The position numbers and the translations under genes were made by a program. The notes beneath the pieces are model-generated. The model was not told the origin of the DNA. It saw nothing but the letters and a program-made list of their open reading frames with translations, and made no database searches. 64,000 nucleotides of DNA, taken from the NCBI GenBank assembly GCA_023460795.1, contig JAEWPC010000033.1:124001-188000 (forward strand). Reading direction: 5' to 3'. The DNA is from Bacillota bacterium. GTDB taxonomy: Bacteria; Bacillota; Bacilli; Paenibacillales; Paenibacillaceae. How positions within the stretch are numbered: position 1 is the stretch's first letter; every line of letters begins with the position of its first letter. Of this stretch, positions 32,825 through 42,468 are shown piece after piece.

Positions 32825-33793
32825 ATGTTTCATCACGTAACGGTATTGTTAGAGGAATCGGTCAAAGGTTTAAATATTCGTCCGGACGGCATTTACGTCG
32901 ATTGCACGTTAGGCGGAGCGGGGCATAGCGAGCTGATCGCCAGCCAGCTTGGGCCAAACGGCCGATTGATTGCCTTCGACCAAGACGAAACGGCGCTGGC
33001 GAACGCGCGAATCAGGCTCGCTTCCTACGAGAAGGTCGTTACGCTGGTGAAGAGCAACTTCCGCTACCTGAAGCAGGCGCTTCGCGAAGTCGGATTGCCG
33101 GAGCAAGACGGCTGTCCGCAAGTGGACGGCGTGCTGTTCGATCTCGGAGTCTCCAGCCCTCAGCTGGACGAAGCCGATCGGGGGTTCAGCTACAACCACG
33201 ACGCGGATCTGGACATGCGCATGGATCGCGACGAGCCTTTTACGGCCAAGACGATCGTCAATGAATGGGACGAGCGTGAGATCGCGGACATCCTGCGCGA
33301 TTATGGGGAAGAGAAGTTCGCGCGCAAGATCGCCGCGAACATCGTCAAGGCAAGAGCGAAAGCACCTATCTTGAAGACGGGCGAGCTCGCGGAAATCATC
33401 AAAACTTCGATTCCGGCGGCTACGCGCCGCACGGGGCCGCATCCGGCCAAACGCTCGTTTCAGGCGCTGCGCATTGCGGTGAACGACGAGCTGGGCGCCT
33501 TCCAAGACGCACTGGAACAAGCGATCGATTGCGTTAGCCCGGGAGGGCGAATCGCGGTCATTACATTCCATTCGCTGGAGGATCGGATTTGCAAACAGAC
33601 GTTTGCCGGCGAGCTGGCAAGCTGCAGCTGCCCGCCGGATTTTCCGGTGTGCGTATGCGGCGGCGGGGACGGCAGGCTCAAGCTTACGCCGCGCAAGCCG
33701 ATCGTGCCGACGGAGGCGGAATTGGAAGCGAATCCTCGCGCCAGATCATCCAAATTAAGAATCGCCGAAAAACTCGCGGAAGCGGGTTCCTAA
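32825..33793 (+). CDS. rsmH: 16S rRNA (cytosine1402-N4)-methyltransferase RsmH
   Basis: RsmH methylates N4 of C1402 in the decoding centre. It has 322 residues. SAM-binding motifs are YVDCTLGGAGHS (24-35) and IAFDQDETAL; GVLFDLGVSSPQLDEADRGFSY is the most conserved block, followed by KRSFQALRIAVNDEL and FHSLEDRI. A Cys-rich loop (SCSCPPDFPVCVCGGG) near the end is normal for the family. GGGGGGCAGGA lies upstream of ATG 32825. Confidence 0.96.
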   Translation: MFHHVTVLLEESVKGLNIRPDGIYVDCTLGGAGHSELIASQLGPNGRLIAFDQDETALANARIRLASYEKVVTLVKSNFRYLKQALREVGLPEQDGCPQVDGVLFDLGVSSPQLDEADRGFSYNHDADLDMRMDRDEPFTAKTIVNEWDEREIADILRDYGEEKFARKIAANIVKARAKAPILKTGELAEIIKTSIPAATRRTGPHPAKRSFQALRIAVNDELGAFQDALEQAIDCVSPGGRIAVITFHSLEDRICKQTFAGELASCSCPPDFPVCVCGGGDGRLKLTPRKPIVPTEAELEANPRARSSKLRIAEKLAEAGS

Positions 33794-33828
33794 TACTACA
33801 ACCATTTTACGAAAGGGGAACATGACGA

Positions 33829-34239
33829 ATGCAATATTACGGCAACCTTGCGCTTAGACCGGAACGCGTTCAAGAACAACCGCAATCGCCTGCGCGGCAG
33901 CAGTCGCAGCAGGTGAATAAAGTCGTTAGGCGCCGGTCGATCACGATCGGAGAAAAGCTATTATACTTAATTACGGTCGCCGTCGTCGTTCTCGTAGCGG
34001 GTCTTATCATTTATCGTTACGCGCAAATCTATCAGATCAACGGACAAATTCAAGATACGACTCGCCAATATACGCAGACGACGGAACATATGAAAGAGCT
34101 CCAGAGAGAAGTAGAGCACCTTAGCGATATGAAAAGAATCCGAGATTTGGCGGAAGGCTACGGAATGGTACAAGTCGAAAACCGCGGCATTACGATCACT
34201 TCGAGCAACGGCGATAAAGCCGCTGTCACGAAGCCGTAG
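33829..34239 (+). CDS. ftsL: Cell division protein FtsL
   Basis: This 136-residue bitopic divisome protein has a cytosolic N-terminal part with many Gln/Pro/Arg, one membrane helix (LLYLITVAVVVLVAGLIIY, about 45-63) and an extracellular leucine-zipper helix (RQYTQTTEHMKELQREVEHL). FtsL pairs with DivIC and DivIB and activates the septal transpeptidase. Assigned by topology and by its place between rsmH and pbpB; sequence conservation in this family is weak. Confidence 0.87.
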   Translation: MQYYGNLALRPERVQEQPQSPARQQSQQVNKVVRRRSITIGEKLLYLITVAVVVLVAGLIIYRYAQIYQINGQIQDTTRQYTQTTEHMKELQREVEHLSDMKRIRDLAEGYGMVQVENRGITITSSNGDKAAVTKP

Positions 34240-34269
34240 CCCGGGCCGACTTGTGAAGAGGGCTAACGG

Positions 34270-36549
34270 ATGACGAAAAGAATAAAGCTCAGATCGCTGT
34301 TAATGGGAGGGTTATTCACCCTCCTATTTGTCGGTTTAATCTTCAGGCTATACTGGGTTCAAGTCGTTAAAGCGGATTTCTGGTCGGCGCAAGCGATGAA
34401 AACGTGGAATAAGAGCGATACCCTCGAACAGGAGCGCGGAATGCTGCTGGATAGGGATGGCAACGTTCTGGCCGCAGACGCACTCGCTTACACGGTTACC
34501 GTGAGTCCAAAACGGCTTGCTGAGCTCGAAGAGAAACATCCGGAATGGAATTTGACGGACCAGATCGTCGCGAAACTACATGAAGTTCTCGGTACCGAAG
34601 AGAGCAAACTTCGTGCAATGGTTACCTCGAAGAAGAGTGATGGACGGTACCTCGATCAACGTGAGGTCCGCCCTGACGGGTGGAAGGTTGACAAGAGTGT
34701 CAAAGATACGCTAGATCTATTCATCAATGAGCTGCGAGAGCAGACGAATACGAAAAATGTAGGGCTTTCATACATCCAAGCTACAAAAAGATATTATCCG
34801 AATGGTTCGCTCGCCTCGCAAATTCTCGGTTACGAGAGCAAAGAGGGGGAAGCGCTTATCGGGCTTGAGAAAGAGCTGAACGATCAGCTGAAAGGCGAGC
34901 CAGGGTATGTCAAGTATCAAAAGGACGGCACGAGCAAACAGTTGCCTGACGGTGTACTGGATTTCAAGCAAGCGATTAACGGAAACGACGTGACGCTTAC
35001 GATCGATAGGGACATTCAGTTCTACATTGAAGAAGCGTTGCGCAAAGCCTACGAGAAGTACCAACCGATCAGCATTACGGCGATCGCCGCGGACCCGAAT
35101 ACGATGGAAATTCTCGGCATGGCCAGCATGCCCGATTTCAATCCGAACAATTACTGGGATTATTCGAACAATCAAGCCGCATTCCGCAATAACGCGATCC
35201 AATCGCTCTACGAGCCGGGCTCGACGTTTAAGATCGTAACGTTGGCCGGCGCCGTTGAAGAAGGCTTGTTCGACCCGAACGAGATGTATATGTCCGGCCG
35301 AATCAAGTACACCGAGAGAGACAAGCCGATCCGCGACTACAACTATTCGGGTTGGGGCGAAATCTCGATGCTGGACGGACTCAAGCACTCCAGTAACGTC
35401 GCGTTCGTAACGCTCGGTTACGAGCGATTGGGCAAAGAGAGGCTCGTTAAATACATCAACGATTTCGGGTTCGGCCAGAAGACCGGCATCGAGCTGCCTA
35501 ACGAAGTGTCGCGGTCCGTCGATTTGAATTATCCGTCCGAGGTCGCGACCGCGACGATCGGCCAAGGTAAAGTTATCGTTACGCCGATCCAGCAGGTGAC
35601 GGCCGTCGCCGCCGTCGCCAATGGAGGCAAGCTTCTCGAACCGCACATCGTCAAATCGATAACGAATAACGAGACCGGCGAGAAGATCGTGAAGGAACCG
35701 AAAGTGATTCGTCAGGTCATATCCGAAGAGACGTCCCGCAAAGTCGGCGAATACTTGGAGCAGGTCGTCAGCGACCGGGAGATCGGTTCCGGGAAGCTGG
35801 CGTACATCCCGGGCTACCGGATCGCGGGCAAGACCGGTACCGCGCAGAAGGTCAGCACGGGCGGGAAGACGGATCCGAACGGCAGCGGCTACGCCAAAGA
35901 CCGATTCGTCGTATCGTTCATCGGATATGCTCCCGTAGAAGCTCCGAAAATCGTGCTATACGTCATCATGGACGAACCGCAGGCGGAAAGCGCCTTCGGC
36001 GGCACGCTCATCGGGCCGATATTCAAGGAGATCATGGGCCAGTCGCTCGAGCATCTCGGCGTTAAGCCGAATTTGCCGAATACGGACCAGCCGTCGATCG
36101 CGACCGTCACCACGGCTGCCAGCGCCGAGATCACGACGAAGGTGCCGGACGTCGTCGGCATGACGGTGTCCCAAGCCCAGGCGGCGATCAAGCAGAAGAA
36201 CTTCCCGGTCGGCGTGCTGGGCAAAGGCGCGAAGGTGCTTCAGCAGCTTCCGAAGTCGGGCAGCGTCATGCCTGACTCTCAGCGTATCTACTTGCTAACC
36301 GACACGCATCAAGGCGGAGTACCTGACTTGACGGGATTGTCGCTGCGGGACGCCATCGAGATGTGCTCCCTTCTGCAGGTTCCGTTCACGATCGAAGGAG
36401 AAGGCTATGTCGCGAGTCAGAAGGCGACGAAGATCGGCAGCCAGTGGACGCTGGAGCTGAAGCTATCGCCGCAAGGAAAGCAGGCTAACGACGATAAGGA
36501 CGACTCATCCGATAAGGATGAAGAGCCCGATCAGCCGGCTTCCGAATAG
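34270..36549 (+). CDS. pbpB: Septal penicillin-binding protein 2B-like transpeptidase with PASTA domains
   Basis: This class B PBP cross-links septal peptidoglycan. It has 759 residues: a basic start, a membrane anchor (LLMGGLFTLLFVGLIFRLYWV), a dimerisation domain, the transpeptidase domain with SxxK in EPGSTFKIV (Ser about 319), SSN (about 376) and KTGTAQ (about 520), and two PASTA repeats (KVPDVVGMTVSQAQAAI; VPDLTGLSLRDAIEM). It ends in a very acidic Asp/Lys/Ser tail (DDKDDSSDKDEEPD). The gene order after ftsL matches pbpB. A terminator-like hairpin lies between it and spoVD. Confidence 0.93.
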   Translation: MTKRIKLRSLLMGGLFTLLFVGLIFRLYWVQVVKADFWSAQAMKTWNKSDTLEQERGMLLDRDGNVLAADALAYTVTVSPKRLAELEEKHPEWNLTDQIVAKLHEVLGTEESKLRAMVTSKKSDGRYLDQREVRPDGWKVDKSVKDTLDLFINELREQTNTKNVGLSYIQATKRYYPNGSLASQILGYESKEGEALIGLEKELNDQLKGEPGYVKYQKDGTSKQLPDGVLDFKQAINGNDVTLTIDRDIQFYIEEALRKAYEKYQPISITAIAADPNTMEILGMASMPDFNPNNYWDYSNNQAAFRNNAIQSLYEPGSTFKIVTLAGAVEEGLFDPNEMYMSGRIKYTERDKPIRDYNYSGWGEISMLDGLKHSSNVAFVTLGYERLGKERLVKYINDFGFGQKTGIELPNEVSRSVDLNYPSEVATATIGQGKVIVTPIQQVTAVAAVANGGKLLEPHIVKSITNNETGEKIVKEPKVIRQVISEETSRKVGEYLEQVVSDREIGSGKLAYIPGYRIAGKTGTAQKVSTGGKTDPNGSGYAKDRFVVSFIGYAPVEAPKIVLYVIMDEPQAESAFGGTLIGPIFKEIMGQSLEHLGVKPNLPNTDQPSIATVTTAASAEITTKVPDVVGMTVSQAQAAIKQKNFPVGVLGKGAKVLQQLPKSGSVMPDSQRIYLLTDTHQGGVPDLTGLSLRDAIEMCSLLQVPFTIEGEGYVASQKATKIGSQWTLELKLSPQGKQANDDKDDSSDKDEEPDQPASE

Positions 36550-36563
36550 AGAAGGCTTGTTCT

Positions 36564-36636
36564 AACCCCTCTCGTCCAAGAATAGTTTGAACTATGCGAA
36601 AGCTTGTTCAGACGTCTTGGCCGAGGGGGTTTTTTG
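36564..36636 (+). terminator. Terminator-like hairpin between pbpB and spoVD
   Basis: AACCCC, CTCG and CCAAGA (36564-36580) pair with TCTTGG, CGAG and GGGGTT (36615-36631) around a 34-nt loop, followed by six T. The G-run of the right arm is also the spoVD ribosome site, so folding would hide it as well as stop transcription. Confidence 0.68.
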
Positions 36637-36638
36637 TT

Positions 36639-38561
36639 GTGAAAATATCGCAAGTGACCGTGCGGAAGAGGCTTTATCTGGCGCTCATCCTCGTTATCGT
36701 CGCTTTCGGCGCATTGGTCGTCAGACTCGGTTACGTGCAACTATGGAAAGGCAGCGAAATTACGAAAAAAGCGGAGGATTCGTGGCGCCGGAACATTCCG
36801 TACGCGCCGAAACGGGGAGAGATCCTAGACCGTAACGGCGTGCGTCTTGCCTATAACATCAGCTCTCCGACGATCATGGCGATACCGGTTCAGGTCAAGG
36901 ACCCGCGAGGCGCGGCACGGGCGCTAGCCAGGCCGCTTAGCATGTCGGAGGATCAGCTCTATCGGCTGCTGACGAAGAGAGAGATGATCGTCGCCCTCAA
37001 GCCGGGCGGACGCAAAATAACGAAGGACAAGGCGCAGCAAATAAGCGATTTGGCGCTTCCGGGCATCGTGGTGGCGGAGGACAATCGCAGATATTATCCG
37101 TTCGGATCGCTGGCTTCGCACGTGCTTGGTTTTACCGGCGGTTACAATCAGGGGTTAACCGGACTCGAGCTGCAATACGACGACAGGCTGACCGGCATCA
37201 AGGGCGGCGTGAACTATCTAGCCGATGCGGCGGGCAATTCGATGCCCAACTCCTCGGACACGTTCGACGCGCCGAAGGACGGACTGTCCTTGCAACTGAC
37301 GATCGACCAGAAAATCCAATCGATCGTCGAACGCGAATTAGACCAAGCGGTTCTGCAATACAATCCGAAGAGCGCGATCGCGATCGCCATGGACCCGAAT
37401 ACCGGTGAAATTCTCGCGATGGGAAGCAGGCCGACCTATCAGCCCGACAAGTATCAGGAGGTTGCTCCCGAGGTATACAACCGCAATCTGCCGATCTGGA
37501 TGACTTACGAGCCGGGGTCGACGTTCAAGATTATTACGCTGGCCGCCGCCATTCAAGAGGGCAAGGTCGATCTGGAGCACGAGCATTTCTATGACCCCGG
37601 CGCGATCGAAGTGGGGGGCGCGAGACTTCGATGCTGGAAAAAAGGCGGGCACGGCAGCCAGTCTTTCCTCGAAGTCGTCGAGAACTCGTGCAACCCGGGC
37701 TTCGTCGTCTTAGGTCAACGGCTCGGCAAGGATAAGTTGTTCGAATACATTAACGATTTCGGCTTCGGCAAGAAGACGGGCATCGATCTGAAGGGCGAGG
37801 AGAACGGCATTCTGTTCAAGCCGAGCCGGGTCGGTCCGGTGGAGCTCGCGACGACGGCGTTCGGTCAAGGCGTTTCCGTTACGCCGATCCAGCAAATAGC
37901 CGCCGTCTCGGCCGTCATTAACGGAGGCAAGCTGTATAAACCGTTCGTCTCCAAGGCATGGATTCAGCCGGACACCGGTATGATTCTAGAGGAAGGCAAA
38001 CCGCAGCTCGTGAAGCAGGTCATTACCGAGGAGACGTCCAAGAAGGTTCGGGCGGCTTTGGAAAATGTCGTCGCGCAAGGTACGGGGCGGAATGCGTTCT
38101 TGGACGGTTACCGGGTGGGAGGCAAAACGGGTACGGCGCAGAAGGTCGTTAACGGACGTTATTCGACGAGCGAGCATATCGTGTCGTTCATCGGTTTCGC
38201 GCCGGCGGACGATCCGAAGCTGATCGTGTACGTCGCCATCGATAATCCGCAAGGGATCCAATTCGGCGGCGTCGTCGCCGCGCCCGTCGTCCACAACATT
38301 ATGGCCGACGCGTTGCCTTACATGGGCGTTCAGCCCCGGACGACGCAGGTCGAGAAGGAATTCAAATACGGCGATACGCCGATCGTCAAAGTTCCGAATC
38401 TCGTCGGCAAGACGGTGTCGGACATTTACGAGGATATGAACATGAACTTCCAGCTAGCCGCCTCCGGCAGCGGCAACACGGTCATTAGGCAAGCGCCCGC
38501 GGCCGGAACGAAGCTGGAGCGGGGTTCGGTTATCCGCATCTATCTGGGAGCGGAAGATTAG
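36639..38561 (+). CDS. spoVD: Stage V sporulation protein D (SpoVD), sporulation transpeptidase
   Basis: SpoVD is the class B PBP that makes spore cortex with SpoVE. The 640-residue protein has a membrane anchor (LYLALILVIVAFGALVVRLGYV), then a dimerisation domain with PKRGEILDRNG. The transpeptidase domain has SxxK in EPGSTFKII (about 296), SCN in VENSCNPGF (about 353), KTGTAQ (about 499) and a single C-terminal PASTA repeat (KVPNLVGKTVSDIYEDM). GTG 36639 follows GAGGGGG. Starting at ATG 36594 would read through the hairpin and has no ribosome site. SCN in place of SSN is normal for SpoVD. Confidence 0.94.
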   Translation: MKISQVTVRKRLYLALILVIVAFGALVVRLGYVQLWKGSEITKKAEDSWRRNIPYAPKRGEILDRNGVRLAYNISSPTIMAIPVQVKDPRGAARALARPLSMSEDQLYRLLTKREMIVALKPGGRKITKDKAQQISDLALPGIVVAEDNRRYYPFGSLASHVLGFTGGYNQGLTGLELQYDDRLTGIKGGVNYLADAAGNSMPNSSDTFDAPKDGLSLQLTIDQKIQSIVERELDQAVLQYNPKSAIAIAMDPNTGEILAMGSRPTYQPDKYQEVAPEVYNRNLPIWMTYEPGSTFKIITLAAAIQEGKVDLEHEHFYDPGAIEVGGARLRCWKKGGHGSQSFLEVVENSCNPGFVVLGQRLGKDKLFEYINDFGFGKKTGIDLKGEENGILFKPSRVGPVELATTAFGQGVSVTPIQQIAAVSAVINGGKLYKPFVSKAWIQPDTGMILEEGKPQLVKQVITEETSKKVRAALENVVAQGTGRNAFLDGYRVGGKTGTAQKVVNGRYSTSEHIVSFIGFAPADDPKLIVYVAIDNPQGIQFGGVVAAPVVHNIMADALPYMGVQPRTTQVEKEFKYGDTPIVKVPNLVGKTVSDIYEDMNMNFQLAASGSGNTVIRQAPAAGTKLERGSVIRIYLGAED

Positions 38562-38594
38562 AAGCGTGTACTAGATCAACGGTCGAGGGGAGCT

Positions 38595-40094
38595 GTGATC
38601 TTCGTGCGATTGAGCGAGCTGGCCAACCAATTGTTGATTCGGAGCATCGTCGGAGATCCCGCGGCGATGATCACCAGTCTGGCTTCCGATTCCCGGCTCG
38701 CGCAGCCGGGCTGCCTGTTCTTCTGCTTGCCCGGACTGAAGGATGACGGACACCGATTCGCGGTGCAGGCCGTCGAGCGCGGAGCGGCAGCTCTCGTGAC
38801 CGCTCGCGAGCTCGAGCTGCCGGTTGCCCAACTGATCGTACCGGACACGAGACAGGCGCTCGCGATGCTGGCAGACTTCTATTACGGCCGGCCTTCGCAC
38901 CGGCTCAGACCGATCGGCGTCACTGGCACGAACGGGAAAACGACGACGACGTATTTGATCGAGCGAATTCTGGCGGACGCCGGCATTGCTCCGGGAGTGA
39001 TCGGCACGATCGAGACTCGCTACGGCGGGCGCCATTACTCGATGTCGGGGACGACGCCGGACTCGCTTGAGCTGCAAAGCATCTTCAAGTCGATGGTCGA
39101 CGCGGGAACGGAACGTTGCGTGATGGAAGTATCCTCGCACGCGCTGGAGCAAGGGCGGGTGAAGGGCTGCCGTTTCCGTACGGCGGTGTTCACCAACCTG
39201 ACGCAGGACCATCTGGACTATCACGGCTCGATGGAAGCATACGAAAAGGCCAAGGGGCTGTTCTTCTCGCGGCTAGGCAACGTCTATTACGACGATCCGA
39301 AGCAACGTACTTATGCCGTGCTCAACGCGGACGATCCCGTAGCCGCCGCGTACGCGAGATTGACGGCAGCGGAGACGGTTACGTACGCGATCGACGGCGA
39401 GGCGCAGCTGCGGGCGTCGCAGCTGACCATCTCGGCGGGCGGCACGTCGTTCCAGCTGGACTCCTTTTGGGGCACCCGGCGCGTCAATCTGAAGCTCGTC
39501 GGCAAGTTTAACGTCTATAACGCGCTGGCAGCTCTTGGGGCGGCGATATGCGAAGGGATCGAGCTGCAGGAGGCGGTCCGCAGCCTCGAACGAATTCCCG
39601 GCGTTCCCGGCCGGGTGGAGCCGGTCAACGCCGGTCAGCCTTACGCGGTCATCGTCGATTACGCGCATACGCCCGACGGATTAGAGAACGTGCTTCGAAC
39701 GGTAAAGGAGCTGACGAACGGGCAGGTCATCTGCGTATTCGGCTGCGGGGGCGACCGGGACAGGGCTAAACGCCCGATAATGGGGCGGATTGCCGCGGCC
39801 TACGCGGACGCGGTCATCGTGACAAGCGATAATCCTCGCACGGAGGATCCTTATCAGATTCTGCAGCATATCGAGGCGGGTTTAATCGCGGCATCCGTGC
39901 CGCCCGATAAATACGAGCTAGTGCCCGATAGGCGCGCCGCGATCGAAAAAGCGGTTGAAATGGCAAGCCAAGGCGATGTAGTATTGATTGCGGGGAAAGG
40001 ACATGAAACCTATCAATTGATCGGCGGGGTCACTTACGATTTCGATGACCGCCTCGTAGCGAAAGAAGCGATAAGGAGTCGAACGAATAGATGA
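38595..40094 (+). CDS. murE: UDP-MurNAc-tripeptide synthetase MurE (meso-DAP type)
   Basis: MurE adds the third amino acid of the stem peptide, with ATP. The 499-residue protein contains the ATP loop GVTGTNGKTTTT (108-119), the carbamate-lysine region, YAHTPDGLENVL and TSDNPRTEDP (about 411). The DNPR sequence selects meso-diaminopimelate, so the wall is of the DAP kind. GTG 38595 has GAGGGGA four bases upstream; GTG 38604 is the alternative. The stop overlaps the murF start by 4 bases. Confidence 0.95.
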   Translation: MIFVRLSELANQLLIRSIVGDPAAMITSLASDSRLAQPGCLFFCLPGLKDDGHRFAVQAVERGAAALVTARELELPVAQLIVPDTRQALAMLADFYYGRPSHRLRPIGVTGTNGKTTTTYLIERILADAGIAPGVIGTIETRYGGRHYSMSGTTPDSLELQSIFKSMVDAGTERCVMEVSSHALEQGRVKGCRFRTAVFTNLTQDHLDYHGSMEAYEKAKGLFFSRLGNVYYDDPKQRTYAVLNADDPVAAAYARLTAAETVTYAIDGEAQLRASQLTISAGGTSFQLDSFWGTRRVNLKLVGKFNVYNALAALGAAICEGIELQEAVRSLERIPGVPGRVEPVNAGQPYAVIVDYAHTPDGLENVLRTVKELTNGQVICVFGCGGDRDRAKRPIMGRIAAAYADAVIVTSDNPRTEDPYQILQHIEAGLIAASVPPDKYELVPDRRAAIEKAVEMASQGDVVLIAGKGHETYQLIGGVTYDFDDRLVAKEAIRSRTNR

Positions 40095-41494
40095 AAGCAA
40101 CGATACAGCAAGTCGCCGAATGGTGCGGAAGCGCGGATGCCGCGGGTTTGGCGGACCGCGGGGCGGGCATAGTGACCGCGGTAACGTGGGATTCCCGGAA
40201 GATCGTTCCCGGGAGTCTTTTCGTGCCTCTCGCGGGCGAACGCCATGACGGACACGATTATATCGGCGACGCGGAACAAGCGGGCGCCGTTGCCGCGCTA
40301 TGGGAGAACGACCGGCCTCGCCCGGAACACGCGAAGCTGCCGCTCATTCTCGTTGCGAACGTCGTCCAGGCGTTCCAGAGGCTGGCGTCCGGCTATATCG
40401 GACACACGAAGGCTAAAGTCGTCGGCGTGACCGGAAGCAACGGCAAGACGACGACTAAGGATTTGATATCCGCGGTGCTTGGGACTGGCTATCGCGTACA
40501 TAAGACCGAGGGGAATTTCAATAACGAGCTCGGCCTGCCGTATACGATCCTGAACGCGCCGGACGACACGGAAGTGTTCGTGCTCGAGATGGGAATGAGC
40601 GGGTTCGGGGAGATCGAGCTTCTGTCGAAGCTGGCTAAGCCCGATGCGGCGGTCATTACGAACATCGGAGAATCCCACTTGCTGCAGCTCGGTTCGAGGC
40701 GCAACATCGCGCGGGCGAAGCTGGAGATCGTGTCCGGAATGAAGCCGGGAGGCTTGCTCGCGTACTATGGTCAAGAGCCGTTAATCGCGGAAGAGCTTGC
40801 ATCTTTGGACGGTTCCGTTCATATTAAAAAGATCACCTACGGAGAAACTAGCGATTGCATGCTCGTGGCCAGCGATATCCGATTGACTGCGGAAGGGACC
40901 TCGTTCTCGGTGCTAGACGCGCCGAACGTGAGGTTCGAGCTTCCGATTCCGGGCCGCCATAACGCGATCAACGCGCTTGCCGCGATCGCGATCGGGCGCG
41001 AGTTCGGGCTTAGCGTCGGTCAGATCGCCGGCGGACTTCGGTCCGTCAAGCTGACGAGCATGCGAATCGAACGTGTTCAAGCCGGCAACGGGGCGGTCGT
41101 GCTGAACGATGCGTATAATGCCAGCCCTACATCCGTCAAGGCGGCAATCGATCTAGTCGCCCAGCTGAGCGGCTATGGCGACAAATGGATCGTGCTAGGC
41201 GACATGCTCGAGCTTGGACCGGACGAAGAAGCCTTTCACGCGCAAATCGGCGAATACTTGACCGATGCCAAGACCGACCGAGTGCTGCTCTTCGGTCCGT
41301 TGTCATCGCATACGTTCGAAGCGGCCAAGCCGCATTTCGCGCCGGACCGCGTACTCTATTTTCAGCATAAACAATCGTTGATCGATCATATAAGTGCCGG
41401 GCTTAAGCCGGAAGATCTCGTGCTGGTCAAAGCCTCTAGAGGCATGAGGATGGAAGAAGTCGTCGAGGCGCTGACGAAAGGAGACAGGGGGTAA
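40091..41494 (+). CDS. murF: UDP-MurNAc-tripeptide:D-Ala-D-Ala ligase MurF
   Basis: MurF adds D-Ala-D-Ala to finish the UDP-MurNAc pentapeptide. The length is 467 residues. The N-terminal domain has AVTWDSRKIVPGSLFVPL; the ATP loop is GVTGSNGKTTTKD (about 112-124); EMGMSGFGEIELLSKLAKPD, NDAYNASPTSVKAAI and VLGDMLELG follow in order. It overlaps murE by ATGA, and mraY starts 4 bases after its stop. Confidence 0.95.
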   Translation: MKATIQQVAEWCGSADAAGLADRGAGIVTAVTWDSRKIVPGSLFVPLAGERHDGHDYIGDAEQAGAVAALWENDRPRPEHAKLPLILVANVVQAFQRLASGYIGHTKAKVVGVTGSNGKTTTKDLISAVLGTGYRVHKTEGNFNNELGLPYTILNAPDDTEVFVLEMGMSGFGEIELLSKLAKPDAAVITNIGESHLLQLGSRRNIARAKLEIVSGMKPGGLLAYYGQEPLIAEELASLDGSVHIKKITYGETSDCMLVASDIRLTAEGTSFSVLDAPNVRFELPIPGRHNAINALAAIAIGREFGLSVGQIAGGLRSVKLTSMRIERVQAGNGAVVLNDAYNASPTSVKAAIDLVAQLSGYGDKWIVLGDMLELGPDEEAFHAQIGEYLTDAKTDRVLLFGPLSSHTFEAAKPHFAPDRVLYFQHKQSLIDHISAGLKPEDLVLVKASRGMRMEEVVEALTKGDRG

Positions 41495-41498
41495 CGAC

Positions 41499-42464
41499 AT
41501 GGATTATACATCGATCTTCTGGACGTTAGGCGTATCGTTCGTGCTCGCCGTTCTCATCGGTCCGCTGTTCATTCCGCTGCTCAGAAGGCTGAAATTCGGC
41601 CAGCATATTCGCGAAGAAGGGCCGCAATCCCATCAGAAGAAGGCCGGAACCCCGACGATGGGCGGCATTATCATTCTAGTTGCGCTTACGCTCGCTTTCT
41701 TGAAATTCGCCGATAGAGGGATGGAGTATTGGTCTCTCATCGTCGCTTGTCTAGGCTTCGGGCTCGTCGGCTTCCTGGACGACTATATTAAAATCGCGTT
41801 TAAACGAAATCTCGGCTTGACGGCGAAGCAAAAGCTGCTGGGCCAGCTGGTGATTTCGATCGTGTTCTGCGTCTTGCTGTACAGAATGGATCACAGCACC
41901 GCGATTTCGTTCCCCGGAGCCGACTGGTCGCTTGAGCTGGGATGGGGCTATTACGTGCTCGTCGTCATCATGTTCTTCGCCGCCAGCAACGCCGTGAACT
42001 TCACGGACGGGGTGGACGGCTTGCTGTCTGGGACAAGCGCGATCGCGTTCGGCGCGTTCGCCATTATCGCGGTCGAAGCGACGCAGCCTCAAGCGGCGGT
42101 ATTCTGCGCGGCTACGGTTGGCGCCGTGCTAGGCTTCCTCGTGTTTAACGCGCATCCCGCGAAAATTTTCATGGGCGATATCGGCTCGCTCGGTCTCGGA
42201 GGCGGCATCGCCGCGGTCGCGATTCTGACGAAGACGGAGCTGCTGCTCCTGATTATCGGCGGCGTGTTCGTCCTCGAGATGCTGTCGGTCATCATTCAAG
42301 TCGTGTCTTTCAAAACTCGGAACGGAAAACGGGTATTCAAGATGAGCCCGATTCACCATCATTTCGAGCTTTCCGGATGGTCGGAGTGGCGGGTCGTGTC
42401 GACGTTCTGGTTCGTCGGCTTACTGCTTGCCGGAGCCGGTCTGATTCTGTATAAGGGGCTATAA
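41499..42464 (+). CDS. mraY: Phospho-MurNAc-pentapeptide translocase MraY
   Basis: MraY moves phospho-MurNAc-pentapeptide from UDP to undecaprenyl phosphate, making lipid I in the membrane. The 321-residue protein has about ten membrane helices. Active-site motifs are GFLDDYIK (Asp pair, about 94), NFTDGVDGLLSG (about 167), FMGDIGSLGLGG (about 226) and the cytosolic PIHHHFELSGWSE. murD begins 4 bases downstream. Confidence 0.96.
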   Translation: MDYTSIFWTLGVSFVLAVLIGPLFIPLLRRLKFGQHIREEGPQSHQKKAGTPTMGGIIILVALTLAFLKFADRGMEYWSLIVACLGFGLVGFLDDYIKIAFKRNLGLTAKQKLLGQLVISIVFCVLLYRMDHSTAISFPGADWSLELGWGYYVLVVIMFFAASNAVNFTDGVDGLLSGTSAIAFGAFAIIAVEATQPQAAVFCAATVGAVLGFLVFNAHPAKIFMGDIGSLGLGGGIAAVAILTKTELLLLIIGGVFVLEMLSVIIQVVSFKTRNGKRVFKMSPIHHHFELSGWSEWRVVSTFWFVGLLLAGAGLILYKGL

Positions 42465-42468
42465 CCAC

